DNA of 64,000 bases from Jaminaea rosea (taxonomy: Eukaryota; Basidiomycota; Exobasidiomycetes; Microstromatales), in contig NW_020289987.1 in assembly GCF_003144245.1 (NCBI RefSeq), forward strand, positions 310,001-374,000, in the 5' to 3' direction. Positions 34,614 through 45,678 of the stretch are shown here, piece after piece. Within the stretch, counting starts at the first letter, position 1, and each line of letters opens with the position of its first letter. The notes under the pieces are model-generated. The model searched no databases and was not told the DNA's origin. It saw only the letters and a program-made list of their open reading frames with translations. The position numbers and the translations under genes were made by a program.

Positions 34614-36469
34614 TTAAGTGAGGGTCGCGTTGTTGAACACAAGCAGGTTGACAGTGTCCTTCTCGAGCTGGTGGAGGGCCCCCTTGGTGGCTACCTTCTC
34701 AATGAGCGTCTTGAGCGAGTCGGGGCTGATGGCCGTCATGATGGGGAAGCCGGCAGCGTATCCCTTCCAAGCATTGGTAGTCTCGAGCACGGCGCCAGTA
34801 CCAAAGAGCCACTGAGTGGCCTTGTAGGCAGCCAGAGCGAGGGACTCCTGCAGGGGAAGGAAGCGGAGCAGAGAGTTCGACGCAGCGTCAAAGGAAGCCG
34901 TGGCAGCCTTGGAGCTGCCATCGTCTTGCAGGCTGAGGTAGTAGGCGAGAATACCGCAGACGTGGGGAGAGGCCATCGAGGTGCCCGAGATGGTGTTGGT
35001 CGAGGTGTTGCCCGTGTTCCAGGTGGAGAGAATGTTCAAGCCAGGGCCGAAGACGTCGACGCACTTGCCCTTGTTGGAAAAGTAGGCACGCTCGTCGTTG
35101 ATCGTCGAGGCACCCACAGTGACGGGGCCCTCGGCGCCGGCGGGCGATGTGTTGCATGCATCCTGGTTCTCATTACCAGCAGCGACGGCAAAGGAAAGGC
35201 CAGACTTGGTAGCACCGTCTACAGCGCGGTCGAGAGTGGGGGACTTGCCGCCACCGAGAGACATGTTAGCGACGAAGCCCTTGTGCTTCTTGGCCTTGGT
35301 CGACGATGGGTTGGCAGCAAAGGCGGCAGACTGCTTCTTGGCGTCCTCGACGGCCCAGAGGACACCGCCCGTGACGTCGGACATGGAGCCAGAGCCAGAG
35401 TCGGACAGGACCTTGACGGCAACGACGTCGGCCTTCTTGGCTACGCCGTACTTGCGAGAGACGACGGTGCCAGCGCAGTGGGTGCCGTGTCCGTTGCCTA
35501 CGCGAGCGTGGTGTGGCAGAAAGTAAGATCAGTTACGGTGACGCGCTCAGGGTGTGGCTGCGCGACGTGCTCACCATCCTTGTCAGTGGAGCCGGCGGGC
35601 ATAGTCTTGCCCCAACGAGCACGACCCTCGAACTCGACGTGGTTGATGTTGATACCGGTGCTGCGAAGCGGGAGTGGAGGCGAGGACACGTCAGCCTTGT
35701 GCCTTATCGCTACTTTCGAGATGCTCTCGCTACTTACTCGATGATGTATGCGGTCACACCCTCTCCGGCGTCCTCGTCGTAGAGGTACCTGGAGAACGAT
35801 CCGAGACCAAGCTCCTTGCGGTGCGAGACACGAGCAAGACCCTGCGATGCGACAGCGGACGTGTCAGACACTCGTCTCAAGATAAGGCAAGCGGTCAAGC
35901 GTGGCGCCACTCACCCAGGGAGCACCCTTCTCAACAGCCTGTTGGTGGTCAGAAGCGATGGCGACGTTGTCGACGGAAACGTCGTAAGGGGTATCCCAGA
36001 TCATGGACTCGTCGTAGGGCATCTCCATCGTCTTAACGACGGAGTCCCTCTCGACGTACGCCACCTCAGGCAGCGAGCGAATGTAGTCGACGACGTCATC
36101 GGTGAACTTGCCAGCGTAACCCTGGAGGTGCTGCTCAAGCTCGTAGATGTGGCCGATGCCGGCAGCGTCGTCCGCCGTGGTGGCATGGAACGCATTGGCC
36201 GACTGCTGAGCGGCGGTGATCATGGCACGGTGCGCAAAGAAGTCAACGGTCGAGACGCCGTCTTTGAGGATGACCATGTAAGAGCCCTCGATGGTGGGGT
36301 GGGTCTCTTGAGCATGGAGGGGTGCAGGCTCAGCGCCAGTGGCCGAGACGTAGGTAGACAGGGTCTGACCGGGCTTGAATGACGCAGCATGCTGAGCAGC
36401 TGGGGCGGCTACTGCGAATGAAGCAGCAGCCAAGGCGGTTGCCAAGGTGCCAAGGTACGATGTCCGCAT
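34614..36469 (-). CDS. subtilisin-like serine protease (S8A, proteinase K/cerevisin type)
   Basis: I predict 542 residues from exons 36469-35915, 35841-35738, 35660-35575 and 35497-34614, with all phases closing. It opens with a signal peptide (RTSYLGTLATALAAASFAVA) and an inhibitor_I9-type propeptide (GSYMVILKDGVSTVDFFAHR, ending SLPEVAYVERDSVV). The catalytic domain carries Asp220 in IIDTGININ, His252 in GNGHGTHCAG, oxyanion Asn357 in AAGNENQDAC and Ser422 in GTSMASPHV. The sequence around the triad resembles proteinase K and the vacuolar protease Prb1. The 80-residue extension after the catalytic core suggests a cerevisin-like vacuolar enzyme or a C-terminally extended secreted one. An ATG four codons upstream (36481) is an alternative start. 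Whether it is vacuolar or extracellular is not decided. Confidence 0.93.
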
Positions 36470-36481
36470 GGCGATGATCAA

Positions 36482-37272
36482 CTGAGAGAGGAGGAGTTGT
36501 TGTCGGTGGTGGTGATAATGGTGGTAAGGAGAGATGAGAGAGAGGGGGGGATTGCGTTGGTCGCTGCAATAGGTCAGGAGTAGAGGTTGGCTGGCTGGCG
36601 GTCGGGCGGGTCCAGGGTCGCGAGATACGGGCGGTCAGCCGTGTGGAGCTCGCGGCGAGCGTCGTCGTATGCGGACTGAGCCTTGGCCGCGTCGTCGTCA
36701 GCTCGGCGGTCAGGGCACTGCGTCACTCTGGTGGTCGGTAGAGTCGCGAGGCGCTCTAAGAGCAGGGCGGAGATGAAGAGGGCGGAGGCGGAGGCGGGCG
36801 GCGGCTGGTGCAGGAGGCGGGGCGAGCGAGAGGGACTCGAGTGCAGCAATGAGCAACGAGGAGTGTGGCTCACCAGCTACGACGAGGCTAACGAACGAAC
36901 ATTGACACCAACGACGGCGAGTTCAAATCACGACTACGTACGAGCGACGAAGAACCAACATCACAAACGGCGTCGCGATATATCATCATCTTTACTATTC
37001 ATCATCGTCCGGCACTCGCTTCGCGAGCGCTCCACTTGCTCGCGGGTCTCGTCTTTCTGAACCCCTCTTCGTCTCGTGACGTCTCGTCTCGGAAGACCGC
37101 AGAGAGGAGTGAGGCGTAACAGACGTAGCAGCCATCGCCCCGACTACAGCCGCAAAGCAATGACGACGGCCCGTCTCACCATCAACAGCGACGCTTAGGT
37201 CAGCCTTCCAGCTGCATACACGGCTACCCATTCTCCTCGTCCTTCATTCTCATCCTTGCTCCTGCCCAGCTC
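36482..37272. promoter_or_regulatory. divergent upstream region of the protease and arrestin-like genes
   Basis: The region is 791 nt between divergent starts. The right half is C/T-rich and ends in a leader (CTCATCCTTGCTCCTGCCC). A pol III B-box-like GTTCAAATC at 36921 lacks a foldable T-arm. No gene was seen. Confidence 0.5.
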
Positions 37273-40200
37273 ATGACCTGGACGCAGCAGCCGGACAACG
37301 TCGAGTCTCATCATCATTATCCTTCTTCCAGCCAGGCAATGGACCTGCTGAATCCGCGACACCACTTCAGCAGCAGCAGCAGGCATCGGCGCAATAGCAC
37401 CTCTGCCGCAAGCGCATCGACGTCCCCATCACCGCGGCTGCGTCACAGCCCCTTGCTCTCGCAGGGCAACGTCAGCGACAGCACCGACTCCATTCTGACT
37501 GACCCCTCGGCGGCGCACCAGCAGCATCGTTTGAGAAAAAGCAAGTCCAAGTCGCGCCTTCTGTCGAAGCAGAGGAGCTCGGGCGAGCTGTCCACGAAAT
37601 CGGCTAGCGCTGCCGCAGCAGCTGCTGTTACTGGGAACGGCGGATCGCCTGCTCTTGAGGGAGGGCATACGCTGGCGAAGAGCAGAAGCGGGTCTTTCTT
37701 TGGTTTGCTGCGTCCAGTCAGCAGCAAGCAGCGTATGAATGCTAGCTGGATCCCGACGGAGCCAATGCCACAGCTTCAGGCAGTCCACGGCGTCGAGAAT
37801 GCCAACGTCAATGGCTCCAAAGCGAGGCAGCCTAGCGAGCTCGTAGCATCTCGTCAGCCAGCTACAGATGTGGCGAGCAATGGTGCGCAAGGCTTGATCC
37901 CCCTGCCCTCATTCGAAGGCATTGGCAGCTTCGACGTATCACATTGGTCTCAACCAGACGCAGTCTCCAATGAGCAGACGCAGTCCACGAGCAGCACAAT
38001 GCCAACCTCCTCGAAGCCCTCCATCGCCCGATCGCAAGCAATGGCGCGCGACACCTCGTCGAATCTCGACATACCCAGCGACGGCCCTCCAGGCTCCGCC
38101 ATGTATGCCACAGCTCCACCTTCAATAGCCGGCACAGACACTCCAAGCGGTCACGACAGCCCAGCGTTGGACGCAGAGAGGAAGATCAATTCAGCCTCTG
38201 CATCAAGAGGGCCGTCGTTTGCAGATGATACGCCCAGGCCCGCTCAGGCGTCGGACGAGGATGCGAGAGATGCGGGGCCGTCCTCAAATGCGAGAGTTTG
38301 GCAGAGAGCTGTCAGCCAGGAGGCTGCGACCACAGCAGCCGGTATACACTCGGGAGAACCAAGCTCGAGCTTGAGCGGGAGCGGAAGCGTGGCAACACCC
38401 TCGACGTCACTCAAAGAGATCCGACGTAAAGCTGCGCAACGAGCCAGTGCCCTGCCAGCGCTCGACGTCTCGGCTGCCGACGGTATAGCAGTTCCTGCAT
38501 CTTCATCGCTGGGCGTCTCGAGCTCACCCTCACGAGCGCGGTACTCAGGCTTGAGCCCTCGATCAGCAGGAGGAGGTAACATGCTCGGCGACGAGTCCGA
38601 TGGAGACGAGGCTAATCGCGAGCTCATGGATGAGGACCTGGAAGACGACCTCCCGAACACCCGCCGCGCTCGTCGTAATGATCGACGCATGACAATGATG
38701 GACTTCCTCAGCGCCGAGCCCCCAGCTTCATCATCAGCGCCAGCGCCACGTTCTGCCTCAGGACCAACTCTGTCCGTCGCCCGCGGCGCGGCTGGTGGAC
38801 CCTCGTCTCTGGTTGTCCCTGGCCCGTCTTCGTCACCCAATCGACCACGACCGCGACCAGTGTCTATGGTAGCCAGCTCGCCTGTGCGCGAGCGTGATGC
38901 TAGCCCTAGCGGTGGTGGGGCAGGTATGTCAGCGATGGAGTTTCTGGCTGCCACTGAGCCTCCCACAGCCACTGCCGCCAGTCATGACTCGCCACTGGAG
39001 TCACGCCAGTCAGCAGCTGACCAGCTCCGTGCAATTGCCAAAGCGCAAGAGAAGGAGGCGCGTAGGAAGAAGAGGGAAGAGCAGCGCGCGCGTGAGGTAA
39101 CTCTTTCGATTGATCCGATGGTGGACACGGTCAATATGTTTGGATCCACGCAGACCAGCGCCAACTACTCGCTGTCAGGCCATGTCCTAGTCACCGTACC
39201 GCGTCCGCAACGATCAGCTGATCCGTCGAGGCCGGTCACCGTCAAATCTCTGACGCTCACCTTCTCTGGCTTCTCCACGTACGCCGATCTCTCTGGTCGC
39301 TACTCCGGCATCAAGCTGTGCGAGGTTCCGCAGGAGCTTCTCGCTGACGATGCCACGCTGCCGCTAGCTTCCGACCTTGAAGCGGACGAGACAACAAGCA
39401 ACGAGCCACTCCGCTACAAGATTCAATTCGACCTCAACATCCCCGGCTGGTTGCCTGGCTCAGCCTACTCGCGCTTTGGTGCCACCTTCTACTGCGTAGG
39501 GGCCTCCGCTGTCGTGCTGAATGCGCAAGGTGCGCCCTCAACCGTCACCACAGAGAGACATAATTTGACTGCCGAGCCCGAGTCGATGATGGTCGGCGAG
39601 CATGGTGAGCTTCTACCTACGACGTCTAGCCCGACGCAGCACGTGCAGCAGCTGCCAGACCTAGACCTCGGTGGGTCGTCGAGTCAGCGGAACCGAGGCA
39701 GGGAAAGCTGGCTCAGCAAGCGCGCGAAGCAGCTCTCCCTCAAAGCTCGCACTTCATCCACCTCAGCCAATGAGAGCGGAGAGCAGCAGCGCAACGTCTC
39801 TGGAGGGTCACTTGTACCGCCTCACCGCCCATCGCTTTCTGCTCGACTTGATGGAGGAGGGACGAAGCGCCAGGCAGATGGTACGCTGCTGGTCAAGAGC
39901 AACAAGTATTTGATTGTGGTGCGGAGGTGTCGTGACGTGATCCCAGTGCCCGTGGCAAGACTCGCAGTTGTAGGCGACTCGCTACCTGCCGGGGCGCAGG
40001 ATCCTCCGCCGGCGAGACAACAGGCTGAGTCACAGCAGCCACCTCAACCTGTCAGAGAGCAGCGCGAATTGCCACCCGTGCCAGAGGCAACGCCGGCGCC
40101 GGCGTCTACCACTCTTGGTCCTGCTGTCGTTGCTCAGAGCACGCCAACCTTCAGTAGCACGAGCACGCCCGCCATGGCGCCTGCAATCGAGCCAGCAGCA

Positions 40201-42849
40201 GCTCCTACCACAGTGTCTGCTCCCCAGCCGGCTGTACCTGACAGAGCTCCACCAGCCCCCCTGCCCATTGCCCCCAGCGCTCTCAACGGCCCGACCGACC
40301 CATCGAAGCAGGCAATGGCGGCTCGTCATCCTCCTCCTCCCCCCGTCCGGACCAGCTCCGCCATGGGTGCAACACACGAATTTGGCGCCCAACCGGGCTC
40401 AAATACAGACAATGCAGCTTCCTCGACCAATAACGGAGCCCCGCCGATGCGTCACTTCCTGCATCGTCCCATCCTTCACCCACCGATCGACTCCGGCATT
40501 GAGGAAGGAGACGGACTGCCCTTCAGCCTAACCATCTCCGTCCCATCGCATATTCAAGTCCAGAATGCAGAGATTCTCACCTTCGGCATCCAAGTCGAGG
40601 TTGGTCGCACCCCTGGCTGGACCAAAGTGCGCGAGTTGGGCGGCTTGAGGTTGAGGGACATGGAGCTCATGTGCACCCAGTCTGAGCGGCACACATCTGT
40701 ACCTTCGCGCACTTTCTGCGCAACATTCCCCGTGCCACCCGAGCCGAAGATCAAGGCCGTAGAGTTACCAGTTCTGCCGGCATACACGCCGCCGATGGGA
40801 AACAGGCCGGTGGAAAGCTCTCAGGAGGTCCGCGTGAGGTCAGCGTATGACCCTGAGCCGATGAGGAGCCATCTGGCATTGCTTGATAGTGGACGCAGGC
40901 TGACGTCGGAGGAGAATGACGTGGAGCGCGTGAGGAGTAATGTAGTGGGGCCGCCACCGAGCTTCCAGCAGAAGGACAAGGAGAGGGAAGGCCAACAGGG
41001 CACCTCTGCAGAGGCAGGTGATCGCAAAGGCAAGGGCAAAGAAAAGGGAAACAGACGTAAGTCTCTCGTTCCCGTCGGAGGCAACAATGGCAGTGGCAGT
41101 GGCAGCGCTGGGCCGTCGAGAACTCATGGCGGTGTAGCCACACCACCGCCGCCTGTTCCCCCTCTGCCTACCGCCGTCGAGCAGACGTCGTCCTCGTCCT
41201 CAGCCGCAGCATCTCAAAGTACGGCAAGCACCATCCGGTCGGAGGGCCTTCAGACGCAGCAGCGCGAGCTCTTCGCTGACGCACAAGGTCGTCGAGGCTC
41301 CTCAAGCATTGTCCGGGGGGCCTCTCCCAGCCGCGCACCTGCTGCAGAAGGACCAGCACCCGCTCTTGCTCAGCCTCAAAGCTCCTCTCTTCCGCTCGCC
41401 CCTGCTGGAGCTCCGACCCCTCGTCGGCCGAGCGGCCCGCCTCTTGCCATTCCCCAAGTCACCACGGCAAGCGGGGCAGTCCTACAATCTTCTGCTCCTC
41501 TGTCCGCCTCCGTCTCCGTGGGCAACGGCAGCAGCAGCAGCAGCAACTCACCTACAACACCGAGGCGGACAGGGCGCGGTCGACGAGCCTACGAAGCTGC
41601 GGTGCGGGGCCTCAGCACCTTTGCGACGGCAGTCATGGAAGGTGGATACGAGGAAGGCGCTTCCGGCAACGCAGGCAACGGCAGTGGACCCAACGGCTCA
41701 GCAGTCATAGGCTCGAACGGCGGCATCGGTGGTGGTCTCGATCAACTCGATGTAGACCAACCGCGAGCCACCTACAACTTCAGTGGTGACGACTCTCACG
41801 GGGTGGATCTCACCAAGGGCAGAATCCGCATGACGGTCAACCTTCCTCTCGTTCCATCATCTGCTTCTGCAGCCCGTCGTGAGGGCACACCTCAACTCCT
41901 GTCAGACTATGAAAGCCCGCACATGCGCATTCGCCACAAGCTGAAAGTCAAGCTCGGCTTCGGTTTCGGAGCCAAGCCCCTTGGAGGCGAAGGCGAATGG
42001 GGTCAAGCCCTTGTAATGTGTGTCCCTGTGCGTTTCACGGAGGCTCCGCCTAGGGAGGTCAGGGAGCAATTCGCTCCGATGCCCATTACTGTAACCACGA
42101 GTGGGCAGGACTCCGAGGATGGTGGGCCAGGCAGGACAACCTTGCAGCCGCCTATGATCAGTATGGGTGCGCCAGGTGATGCTCCTGTGCTGCCGGCTTA
42201 TACGCAGCTGTTCAGGGACGATGGGTCGAGATTGAACGAGGCCGAGGACTTGCCTGCGTACCCTGGTCCAAGGCAGGCCATTCCCGCTCCTGCTGCTGCC
42301 GTCCCTGCAGGTGGACGCCCTGCTCTTCCCCATCGTGGTTCCGTCACTGGGCCGATGACGCCCAGGCTGGGAACGAGGGTTGCTAGCTTGGGAGACTTGA
42401 CGGCTGCCGCGGCAACGGCTTCAAGTAGCGCAGCCATGCCTCAATCGCCTGGACCCTCTGCAGTCATCGCTGGCTTCAATTCCCTCGCACCCGAATCAGT
42501 GGTGGACGAAGCCATTCGCGGTATCACGGACCCAGATGAGTCTCTGGCAGCGATGCGCGAGCAGGAGCGGGAACTGCGGGAGCTTTCTGCCGGCGAAGAG
42601 GAGGACGGGGAGGACGATGATGCAGAGAACAGGGAAGAAGTAGCAGTAGCACGCCCACAGCGCCCAACGCTGGGATCGCGCGCTCCAACCACACTTGTGG
42701 AGATGGGGACGGCTTCCAACGTGGGCTTCGCGTCTGCTGCTGAGGACGGTGGGAACGGAGACGCGGGAGACGACACCGTCATTGTGGGCGAAGCAGGACA
42801 CGAGGATGAGGACAGGGTGAGGGAGATGGAAGAGGAGCTGGGAATCTGA
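37273..42849 (+). CDS. very large arrestin-like protein with three LPAY motifs
   Basis: This is a single-exon frame of 1858 residues. The first 600 residues are Ser/Ala-rich and mostly disordered. An arrestin-N-like region follows: ANYSLSGHVLVTVPRPQ, VTVKSLTLTFSGFSTYADLS and LRYKIQFDLNIPGWLPGSAY. An arrestin-C-like part reads LPFSLTISVPSHIQVQNAEI and RTPGWTKVRELGGLRLRDME. Another C-terminal piece is MRIRHKLKVKLGFGFG. LPAY occurs at residues 1168-1171, 1640-1643 and 1660-1663. LPxY/PPxY motifs let alpha-arrestins recruit Rsp5/Nedd4 ubiquitin ligases to plasma-membrane transporters. The role is therefore probably transporter endocytosis, by family inference. It is two to three times longer than typical yeast ARTs because of inserted low-complexity sequence. 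Fold identity is likely; the exact orthologue is not clear. Confidence 0.75.
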   Translation: MTWTQQPDNVESHHHYPSSSQAMDLLNPRHHFSSSSRHRRNSTSAASASTSPSPRLRHSPLLSQGNVSDSTDSILTDPSAAHQQHRLRKSKSKSRLLSKQRSSGELSTKSASAAAAAAVTGNGGSPALEGGHTLAKSRSGSFFGLLRPVSSKQRMNASWIPTEPMPQLQAVHGVENANVNGSKARQPSELVASRQPATDVASNGAQGLIPLPSFEGIGSFDVSHWSQPDAVSNEQTQSTSSTMPTSSKPSIARSQAMARDTSSNLDIPSDGPPGSAMYATAPPSIAGTDTPSGHDSPALDAERKINSASASRGPSFADDTPRPAQASDEDARDAGPSSNARVWQRAVSQEAATTAAGIHSGEPSSSLSGSGSVATPSTSLKEIRRKAAQRASALPALDVSAADGIAVPASSSLGVSSSPSRARYSGLSPRSAGGGNMLGDESDGDEANRELMDEDLEDDLPNTRRARRNDRRMTMMDFLSAEPPASSSAPAPRSASGPTLSVARGAAGGPSSLVVPGPSSSPNRPRPRPVSMVASSPVRERDASPSGGGAGMSAMEFLAATEPPTATAASHDSPLESRQSAADQLRAIAKAQEKEARRKKREEQRAREVTLSIDPMVDTVNMFGSTQTSANYSLSGHVLVTVPRPQRSADPSRPVTVKSLTLTFSGFSTYADLSGRYSGIKLCEVPQELLADDATLPLASDLEADETTSNEPLRYKIQFDLNIPGWLPGSAYSRFGATFYCVGASAVVLNAQGAPSTVTTERHNLTAEPESMMVGEHGELLPTTSSPTQHVQQLPDLDLGGSSSQRNRGRESWLSKRAKQLSLKARTSSTSANESGEQQRNVSGGSLVPPHRPSLSARLDGGGTKRQADGTLLVKSNKYLIVVRRCRDVIPVPVARLAVVGDSLPAGAQDPPPARQQAESQQPPQPVREQRELPPVPEATPAPASTTLGPAVVAQSTPTFSSTSTPAMAPAIEPAAAPTTVSAPQPAVPDRAPPAPLPIAPSALNGPTDPSKQAMAARHPPPPPVRTSSAMGATHEFGAQPGSNTDNAASSTNNGAPPMRHFLHRPILHPPIDSGIEEGDGLPFSLTISVPSHIQVQNAEILTFGIQVEVGRTPGWTKVRELGGLRLRDMELMCTQSERHTSVPSRTFCATFPVPPEPKIKAVELPVLPAYTPPMGNRPVESSQEVRVRSAYDPEPMRSHLALLDSGRRLTSEENDVERVRSNVVGPPPSFQQKDKEREGQQGTSAEAGDRKGKGKEKGNRRKSLVPVGGNNGSGSGSAGPSRTHGGVATPPPPVPPLPTAVEQTSSSSSAAASQSTASTIRSEGLQTQQRELFADAQGRRGSSSIVRGASPSRAPAAEGPAPALAQPQSSSLPLAPAGAPTPRRPSGPPLAIPQVTTASGAVLQSSAPLSASVSVGNGSSSSSNSPTTPRRTGRGRRAYEAAVRGLSTFATAVMEGGYEEGASGNAGNGSGPNGSAVIGSNGGIGGGLDQLDVDQPRATYNFSGDDSHGVDLTKGRIRMTVNLPLVPSSASAARREGTPQLLSDYESPHMRIRHKLKVKLGFGFGAKPLGGEGEWGQALVMCVPVRFTEAPPREVREQFAPMPITVTTSGQDSEDGGPGRTTLQPPMISMGAPGDAPVLPAYTQLFRDDGSRLNEAEDLPAYPGPRQAIPAPAAAVPAGGRPALPHRGSVTGPMTPRLGTRVASLGDLTAAAATASSSAAMPQSPGPSAVIAGFNSLAPESVVDEAIRGITDPDESLAAMREQERELRELSAGEEEDGEDDDAENREEVAVARPQRPTLGSRAPTTLVEMGTASNVGFASAAEDGGNGDAGDDTVIVGEAGHEDEDRVREMEEELGI

Positions 42850-43286
42850 GCTTGCGTGGCACGGGCACCAAGGAGCGGATCGTGATGCCTTTGAAGGGAG
42901 ACACGCGGATTTGTCTTCTATCCAATAGCTTGTCTTCGGGTGACCTACACATCTAGGTTGCCGTTGTCTTTTACTATACTCTTCATTCTCACCTCTCTGG
43001 CCCTTCACCAAGCTGCTATTTTATTGAACATGACGCTACCTTGAGGAGGAATGAGTCGAACCCATTCCCCTCTGATCGACGCGTCGAGCCGTGTGGCCCG
43101 TGCTACGTGCTCGACGTGAGAGGGCGGACTGACGAGTCGACGTTGTTCCTCTTCCTCTCCCTCACTCCCTCTCGATACAAGATACTACCAGAATTCGACC
43201 GCCTTCAGCTCGATATTTCACAATCACAATAGCTGGGCAAGGTCCAAACCTGCACAGAGCTGACAATTCTAGTCTCACAGGCATCC
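42850..43286. other. intergenic between arrestin-like and PNKP genes
   Basis: The 3' flank of the arrestin-like gene and the PNKP promoter share 437 nt. A T/C-rich tract (TTCCTCTTCCTCTCCCTCAC) lies near 43150, likely in the PNKP promoter or leader. No gene was seen. Confidence 0.5.
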
Positions 43287-43436
43287 TTGCGCCCGCAGTT
43301 GAGGCGTCTCGCCTTGCTACGTCTGGGTCCATTGCTGCCGTTCCTAATAGGACGAGCGTGCCGTCTGCCCATCGTCTCCGTCAACAAGGAATCGTTGGAG
43401 GCAAAGAGAGGTTCTTCGCTTCATCGCGCTCTCAGC

Positions 43437-45252
43437 ATGGCGGGTAAGCGCAAGGTCGAGGAAGGGACGAACTCGAGCGCTATGGCGGTGGGCAATGACC
43501 CGGAGAGCTGCACAGAGGATGAGGAGGAGCCTACGCAGCCAAAAAAGGTTCTCAAGAAGGAGACCAGCGTAGCTGCTTCTCAACGACGCAATGTCGAGGC
43601 AAACAATGGCGGGGTCAAGCAGTCCATTGAGGTCCCGGCAGCTACTTCAGCTGCGCGTACGGGAAACGGCGATGTCTTTGGCAACTGGAGCGCCGTCAAC
43701 GGCAAGAAGGGCTTCTTTGCTCCACGCTCCGCAGGCCCTGTCCCCAGAATCCATTGGCGCACGCCCCTCGGACATGATCAGTCCTGCCTCCTGGGGGTCT
43801 TCGGCGATCCATTCGCATATGCCATCGACCGTGCCACCATTCTGGCCGCCGCTGACCCTTCCTCCTCTCACGCCAAACGCCATCCTCGCCTCTCGGGCAA
43901 ACACAAGGTCGCCGCGTTTGATCTCGATGATACGCTCATTCGAACAGCATCGGGGAAAATGAGCTACAATTTCGAAAGTGCCTCGGATTGGAAATTCTGC
44001 GGCCAAAGTGAGCTCGAACAGGACTCGCTCCTCGAGGCCGTAAGGAGTGAGAGCGACGCCGGCGCTTTGCTCGTCCTGGTGACGAATCAAAAGAACCTCG
44101 ACGTGCCGAGAAAGGCCGACAAGTTTGAGAGGCTGAAAGTGTGGAAAGAGAGGCTGAGTTTGGTCGCAGTGAGGATCGGAAGACCTTTTGTCGTCTTTGC
44201 CCCCGTGCGAGACGACGAGTACCGCAAGCCTCGCCCGGGATGGATTGGGATGCTCAAGGAGATGTGGCGGGTCGCTGGCGGGGAGGATGCAATTGCGCCG
44301 CTAGACATGGGATCGATGGGATCAGACGGTTCACAAGAGCGAGCGCATTCCTTCTACGTCGGAGATGCGGCGGGACGTGGGCCAGGAGGGCATCGGTCCA
44401 AGGCCGACCACGGAGATGGAGATCGCAAGCTCGCTGCGAATTTAGGATGGAAGTTCCACACTCCGGAGGAATTCTTTTTCAAGGAGCAGCCGGCGTAAGT
44501 AGCATTCTCTGAGAAGGCTAAAGGGTGTGATGAAGTGCGTCAGCGCCTTTGATCACGTCACTCACACTCACACTCCTACGCACGCCCGCCGCAGCCCATT
44601 TCAGTTCAAGGGGTATCACCCCGTCGTCCTCCCCAGTCCCGCGACCACGGCTGTCGTCTCCTCCTCCTCGTTCACCATTCCTGACCTCGTCGAGCGTCTC
44701 CTCCTCCCCACCAACCCGCAAACCCTGCTCATCCTGGTCGGCCCGCAAGCCTCCGGCAAAAGCCGCATCGCTCGCGCCCTCTGCTCTTCCCGCAAAACAC
44801 AATGGGTGCGGGCCAACAGGGATCTGCTGAAGACCCCCGCTCGCTGCCTCTCTACTGCGGCCGAGGCTCTCAAAGCTGGCAAGAGCGTCGTGATAGACAA
44901 CACCAACCCCACGCGCCAAGCGCGCAAGCCGTATATCGACCTCCTCTCCACGACTCCCGGTGTGGATCGCAAGAAGGTACACCTCCTCGCCATCCACCTC
45001 AACGTTCCGCAGGCGATTGCCGTGCATAATGACGCTTTTAGGGCTGAGTGGGGTCACGCGGAGGAAGAAGCTGGAGAGGCCAAGAGGGGTAAATTGCCTG
45101 GCATGGCATTTGCCACGTATTACAAGACGTTGCAGCCGCCTGTGATGGGGAGTGGGGAAGGAGAGGGATGGGACGAGGTTATGAAGCTGGATGGATTTAC
45201 TTTTGAAGGGAATGAGGAGGAGAGGAAAAGATGGGAGCAGTGGTACACGTAG
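43437..45252 (+). CDS. PNK1: polynucleotide 5'-kinase/3'-phosphatase (PNKP/Pnk1)
   Basis: I predict 571 residues from exons 43437-44494 and 44595-45252 (intron GTAAGT...CGCAG, phase 2). The enzyme repairs broken DNA ends, removing 3'-phosphates and adding 5'-phosphates for ligation. Residues 80-345 hold the HAD phosphatase: KVAAFDLDDTLIRT with Asp162/Asp164, LVLVTNQKNLD, RKPRPGWIGMLKEM and SFYVGDAAGR. The kinase part begins with FQFKGYHPVV and has P-loop VGPQASGKS (residues 402-409). VVIDNTNPTRQARKPYIDLL and LPGMAFATYYKTLQPP follow. There is no FHA domain, as in other fungi. An in-frame ATG at 43287 would add 50 residues rich in Arg and Leu, resembling a mitochondrial presequence. Confidence 0.95.
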
Positions 45253-45678
45253 ATGTAGACGAGGGGACAAAGTCAGACAACGAGGATAAGACTGCGGCAG
45301 ACAGGCAATCCTCATACGAGGCGATACCATGCAAATCATCGATCGGCTTCACATCGAGCATCAATCAAATATCTCCATCGCGCATCACACTGCCCAGTCT
45401 GTTCATCATGTCTCGATTACCGTCATCAGGAGACAAAGAAGAGAGAGCAAAAAAGACCTTTGCAGGGGAACATAGCCGTCGTAGTGAATATCCGCCCTAC
45501 CCGAGAGAGGAGTCTGCATAGTCGTGAAAGTAGAAGAGGAAAGAAGAAGAGCGGGTGACCTCGTGGTGCCGCTGGGTATTGTTGTGTGTTGTGGTGTTGG
45601 TTTGACTTTATTGTAGACTCATAGATGTGATTCTTCAAACAGCCGTGACCATCTCATAGCCATCCCTGTCTCCTCCTT
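45253..45678. other. intergenic, convergent 3' flanks
   Basis: The region lies between the PNKP stop and the stop of the large kinase. It is relatively A/T-rich (ATTGTTGTGTGTTGTGG, TTTGACTTTATTG), fitting 3'-UTR and poly(A) signals. No gene was seen. Confidence 0.6.

Noticed and set aside
36921-36929. GTTCAAATC resembling a pol III B box (tRNA)
   Set aside because: The flanking bases do not form a T-arm or acceptor stem, and no matching A box with sensible spacing was found.
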